Assembly (NCBI GenBank): GCA_963770645.1
Contig: CAVYQL010000001.1
Coordinates: forward strand, 1 to 64,000
Length of the DNA: 64,000 bases
Reading direction: 5' to 3'
DNA from: Bog-473 sp963770645
Lineage (GTDB): Bacteria; Actinomycetota; Acidimicrobiia; Acidimicrobiales; RAAP-2
Shown: one piece after another, positions 61,893 through 64,000 of the stretch
How positions within the stretch are numbered: position 1 is the stretch's first letter
How the letters are laid out: each line of letters starts with the position of its first letter
Notes under the pieces: generated by a model
The model's input: the letters and a program-made list of their open reading frames with translations, nothing else
Databases searched by the model: none
What the model was told of the DNA's origin: nothing
Made by a program: the position numbers and the translations under genes

Positions 61893-62933
61893 ATGACCAT
61901 CGTAGAAGCCACGCGCGCCGTCACCGGTGGCATCGACACGCACGGAGAGGTCCACGTGGCCGCCGTCTTGGACGAGGTCGGTGGCCTGCTCGGCACCCAA
62001 TCGTTCCGGGCCGATCCCGACGGGTATTCGGCACTGCTCAGCTGGCTCGAAGCGTTCGGCGAAGTGAGCAAGGTCGGCGTGGAGGGGACGGGGTCCTATG
62101 GGGCCGGCGTCGCCCGTTTCCTCGCCAAAGCGGGGGTCCATGTCGTCGAAGTGGACCGCCAGAACCGTCAGGCCCGCCGACAAAGCGGCAAGTCCGATCC
62201 CCTCGACGCGCTCGAGGCCGCGCGGGCGGCGCAGTCCGGGAGGGCCCAGGGCACGGCCAAGAGCAGGGATGGTTCGGTCGAGGCCATCAGGGTCCTCGTC
62301 GTGGCCAAGCGCTCGGCCCGAGGGGCGCGCATCAAGGCACTCGGCCAGATGCGCCAGTTGACCTTCAGCGCTCCTGACCAGCTCCAGAGCAAACTCAAGG
62401 GCCTCCCCATCGCCGCCTTCGTCGCTGCCGCCCAGGGCTTGCGTCCGACCCGCTCACCCGATGTGGTCACCTCGGCGACCAAGGCGTCGCTCTCCTCTTT
62501 GGCGCACCGCGTGGCCGATCTCGAAGCCGAGATCGCAGAGCTCGATGCCATGATCACCCCGCTGCTCGAGACCACTGCTCCCGAGTTGCTCGCCGTCTAT
62601 GGAGTCGGCATCGACACCGCGGCCGCGCTGTTGGTCGCTGCTGGCGACAACCCCGAGCGCCTGCATTCTGAGGCGGCCTGGGCGCATCTGTGCGGGGTCT
62701 CACCGCTGGAGGCCTCCTCGGGCAAGGTCACGCGCCACCGGCTCAACCGCGGTGGGGACCGCCAGGCCAACCGGGCGCTGTGGCACATCGTGATCACACG
62801 CCTGGCCTCTGACCCGAGAACGCAGCACTATATGGAGCGCCGAGTCAAAGACGGTCGCTCCAAGAGCGAGGCCATCCGCATGCTCAAGCGCTATGTCGCC
62901 CGCGAGGTCTACCGCTACCTGCCTCGCGCCTAG
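61893..62933 (+). CDS. IS110-family transposase (recombinase)
   Basis: 346 residues, complete. N-terminal DEDD RuvC-like domain: GGIDTHGEVHVAAV (Asp), GVEGTGSYGAGVARFLAKAG (Glu) and RQSGKSDPLDALEAARAA (two Asp). C-terminal Transposase_20 domain: AVYGVGIDTAAALLVAAGDN, then GVSPLEASSGKVTRHRLNRG with the catalytic Ser region. IS110 enzymes insert DNA guided by a bridge RNA and leave no target duplication. Strong AAGGAAGG ribosome-binding site. Exact IS ends could not be fixed by eye. Confidence 0.93.
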   Translation: MTIVEATRAVTGGIDTHGEVHVAAVLDEVGGLLGTQSFRADPDGYSALLSWLEAFGEVSKVGVEGTGSYGAGVARFLAKAGVHVVEVDRQNRQARRQSGKSDPLDALEAARAAQSGRAQGTAKSRDGSVEAIRVLVVAKRSARGARIKALGQMRQLTFSAPDQLQSKLKGLPIAAFVAAAQGLRPTRSPDVVTSATKASLSSLAHRVADLEAEIAELDAMITPLLETTAPELLAVYGVGIDTAAALLVAAGDNPERLHSEAAWAHLCGVSPLEASSGKVTRHRLNRGGDRQANRALWHIVITRLASDPRTQHYMERRVKDGRSKSEAIRMLKRYVAREVYRYLPRA

Positions 62934-62936
62934 ATC

Positions 62937-63017
62937 CCCGGACCATGGACCTGGCTCACCGTACGCCTGTCGTCGATGAGACTGACCTGTAACCGATATG
63001 CCGGTCCATGGCCCGGG
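62937..63017. repeat. Inverted pair of CCCGG-CCATGG-ACC sequences after the IS110 gene
   Basis: CCCGGACCATGGACC (62937-62951) and, inverted, CCCGGGCCATGGACC (63003-63017) match in 14 of 15 bases, 51 nt apart, immediately behind the transposase stop. They may mark the right end of the IS or form a terminator-like stem. Confidence 0.5.
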
Positions 63018-63098
63018 TTCACCGACTCTCGAAGACGCGTGACCTGATAAGAGCTTGCCCTCTCGACGAGTGGCCCATCATTGGTCTGTCCGCCGTCC

Positions 63099-63524
63099 TC
63101 ACTCCCGAAAATTCCCACGAAAGGGGTTGACAACATCCATAGGAGCATCGGTTTTGTGGGCGGCATTTATGGCGTTCCGGTGTTTAAGGTCGCATAAACG
63201 GGGATCCGACAATCTTCTAGGACCTTGGCTCACCGCGAAGTAGAAGGCGGCGTTTTTGCCTTTCCCATTCGCATACATCGCAACAAGGTGCCTGGCATCG
63301 TTGCCTAGTGCTCCGCCAGCCTTCTCACTGTAGGAGACGCCAGCCTGTAGCTCGTTTTCGCTCTGAGTAGAAAGCTGATTGTCCGGGATACTGACTCCAG
63401 CGGCGCGGAGATCACGGCAGGCGGACTTGGCGTAACTAGTGCTCGATGGTCCGCTGCCCCCACCGCAACTGACAAGCATGAGCCCGCTGACCATCACTGC
63501 CGCTGATGCTAGGCACCGCCACAT
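63099..63524 (-). CDS. Secreted lipoprotein, function unknown
   Basis: 141 residues. Lipoprotein signal MWRCLASAAVMVSGLMLVSC with lipobox LVSC. The mature part has two further cysteines (SACRDLRAAG, RLCDLKH) and a soluble helical region (SYSEKAGGALGNDARHLVAM). ATG 63524; longer in-frame starts are less likely because they would bury the signal. Not recognised. Confidence 0.65.
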   Translation of the reverse strand: MWRCLASAAVMVSGLMLVSCGGGSGPSSTSYAKSACRDLRAAGVSIPDNQLSTQSENELQAGVSYSEKAGGALGNDARHLVAMYANGKGKNAAFYFAVSQGPRRLSDPRLCDLKHRNAINAAHKTDAPMDVVNPFRGNFRE

Positions 63525-63671
63525 GATCCGTACTGTACGCGTCCAGCGGCATCTGCAATCTGTCTTTGTCGAGCGCCCCCGTATCCCAGTTCGCATCAGT
63601 TATGAGACGGTCTTTGCAGAGCTGGGCCGAGTGAGACCCCACCGCGTAGGACAGCGACCATCTACGACCCG

Positions 63672-63980
63672 TTACCACGATCCATTCGCCGCCATCGATA
63701 AGCCGAGAAATACCAGTCCGAGCACTGCGCCATAGGTCCATGTAGCTGCCGGGTGACCCATGCCTAACAAGGCGTTGTATAGAAGCACGGCGATTATCAA
63801 ATACCAAGCAAGGACGAATCCAATCAGGATTGCGGGTCTCTCAAGAGTTGGTCGCGGCTCGCATTGGTGCAGGTTGTGGAACGTCCAACAGAGTGCGCCA
63901 ATGCAGACGACCAACCAGTAGGCAGAGGAAAGGAACACCAGGAAGGTGAATCCAGAATGATTGGTAATCGCAGAGGCCAA
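63672..63980 (-). CDS. Membrane protein, possibly cut by the window end
   Basis: At least 102 residues with three membrane helices (FTFLVFLSSAYWLVVCIGAL, AILIGFVLAWYLIIAVLLYN, YGAVLGLVFLGLSMAA). The TTG at 63980 is the first start visible; the frame stays open to the window edge, so the true start may be outside. Function unknown. The 147 bp between this gene and the lipoprotein (63525-63671) show no gene. Confidence 0.5.
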   Translation of the reverse strand: MASAITNHSGFTFLVFLSSAYWLVVCIGALCWTFHNLHQCEPRPTLERPAILIGFVLAWYLIIAVLLYNALLGMGHPAATWTYGAVLGLVFLGLSMAANGSW

Positions 63981-64000
63981 TGGCGCGCCAGTGGCGACAA

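Overview
The window is high-GC (about 70%) bacterial DNA. Gene content and order point to Actinomycetota: an mIHF-gmk-rpoZ-coaBC-metK-priA-def-fmt-rpe-rib block joined to aroC-K-B-Q, pepQ, efp, nusB and the pyr operon, many GTG starts, and a menaquinone rather than ubiquinone pathway. A deep actinobacterial class such as Acidimicrobiia is my guess; the sequence alone does not prove it.

Region 1 (1-3141, minus strand): translation genes pheS (cut by the window edge), a TrmH rRNA methylase, rplT, rpmI and infC; infC appears to start at AUC. Region 2 (3344-7600): a DUF1844-type protein, a divergent SRPBCC/tetR pair sharing an operator, a small cold-shock-like protein, hisG, a hotdog thioesterase and an alpha/beta hydrolase. 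Region 3 (7744-36237, almost all minus strand): riboflavin genes ribD-ribBA-ribH behind a near-consensus promoter, a phosphonatase-like/FAD-oxidase pair, rpe, a methyltransferase, fmt, def, a degenerate priA, metK, coaBC, rpoZ, gmk, mihF, the pyrimidine operon pyrR-pyrB-pyrC-carA-carB-pyrD-pyrF with a PyrR-binding RNA hairpin at the pyrR ribosome-binding site, nusB, efp, pepQ and the shikimate genes aroQ-aroB-aroK-aroC. carB and pyrC each carry one frameshift, which may be a sequence error. Region 4 (36341-48872): nfuA, several small proteins, tyrS, a carotenoid oxygenase, menaquinone genes menD/menH/menA/menE, and an ECF41 sigma factor with its carboxymuconolactone-decarboxylase partner and a textbook ECF41 promoter.

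Region 5 (48885-63980) is accessory DNA: two decayed copies of a short-chain dehydrogenase tail; a dead large serine recombinase (start codon ATA, two frameshifts, split by an IS1182-type element with clean CTAG target duplications); a primase-like replication protein; an XRE regulator; tiny overlapping genes; a frameshifted tyrosine recombinase preceded by a perfect 13-bp inverted repeat; and a run of five small same-strand orphan genes, most followed at the stop codon by related GC-rich repeat/hairpin elements, which looks like a gene-cassette array. It ends with an IS110-family transposase whose structured 5' leader is a candidate bridge RNA, then a lipoprotein and a membrane protein.

Many free-standing genes have a TANNNT -10 box 6-9 nt before the start codon, so leaderless mRNAs seem common here. 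No tRNA, rRNA or CRISPR array was found.
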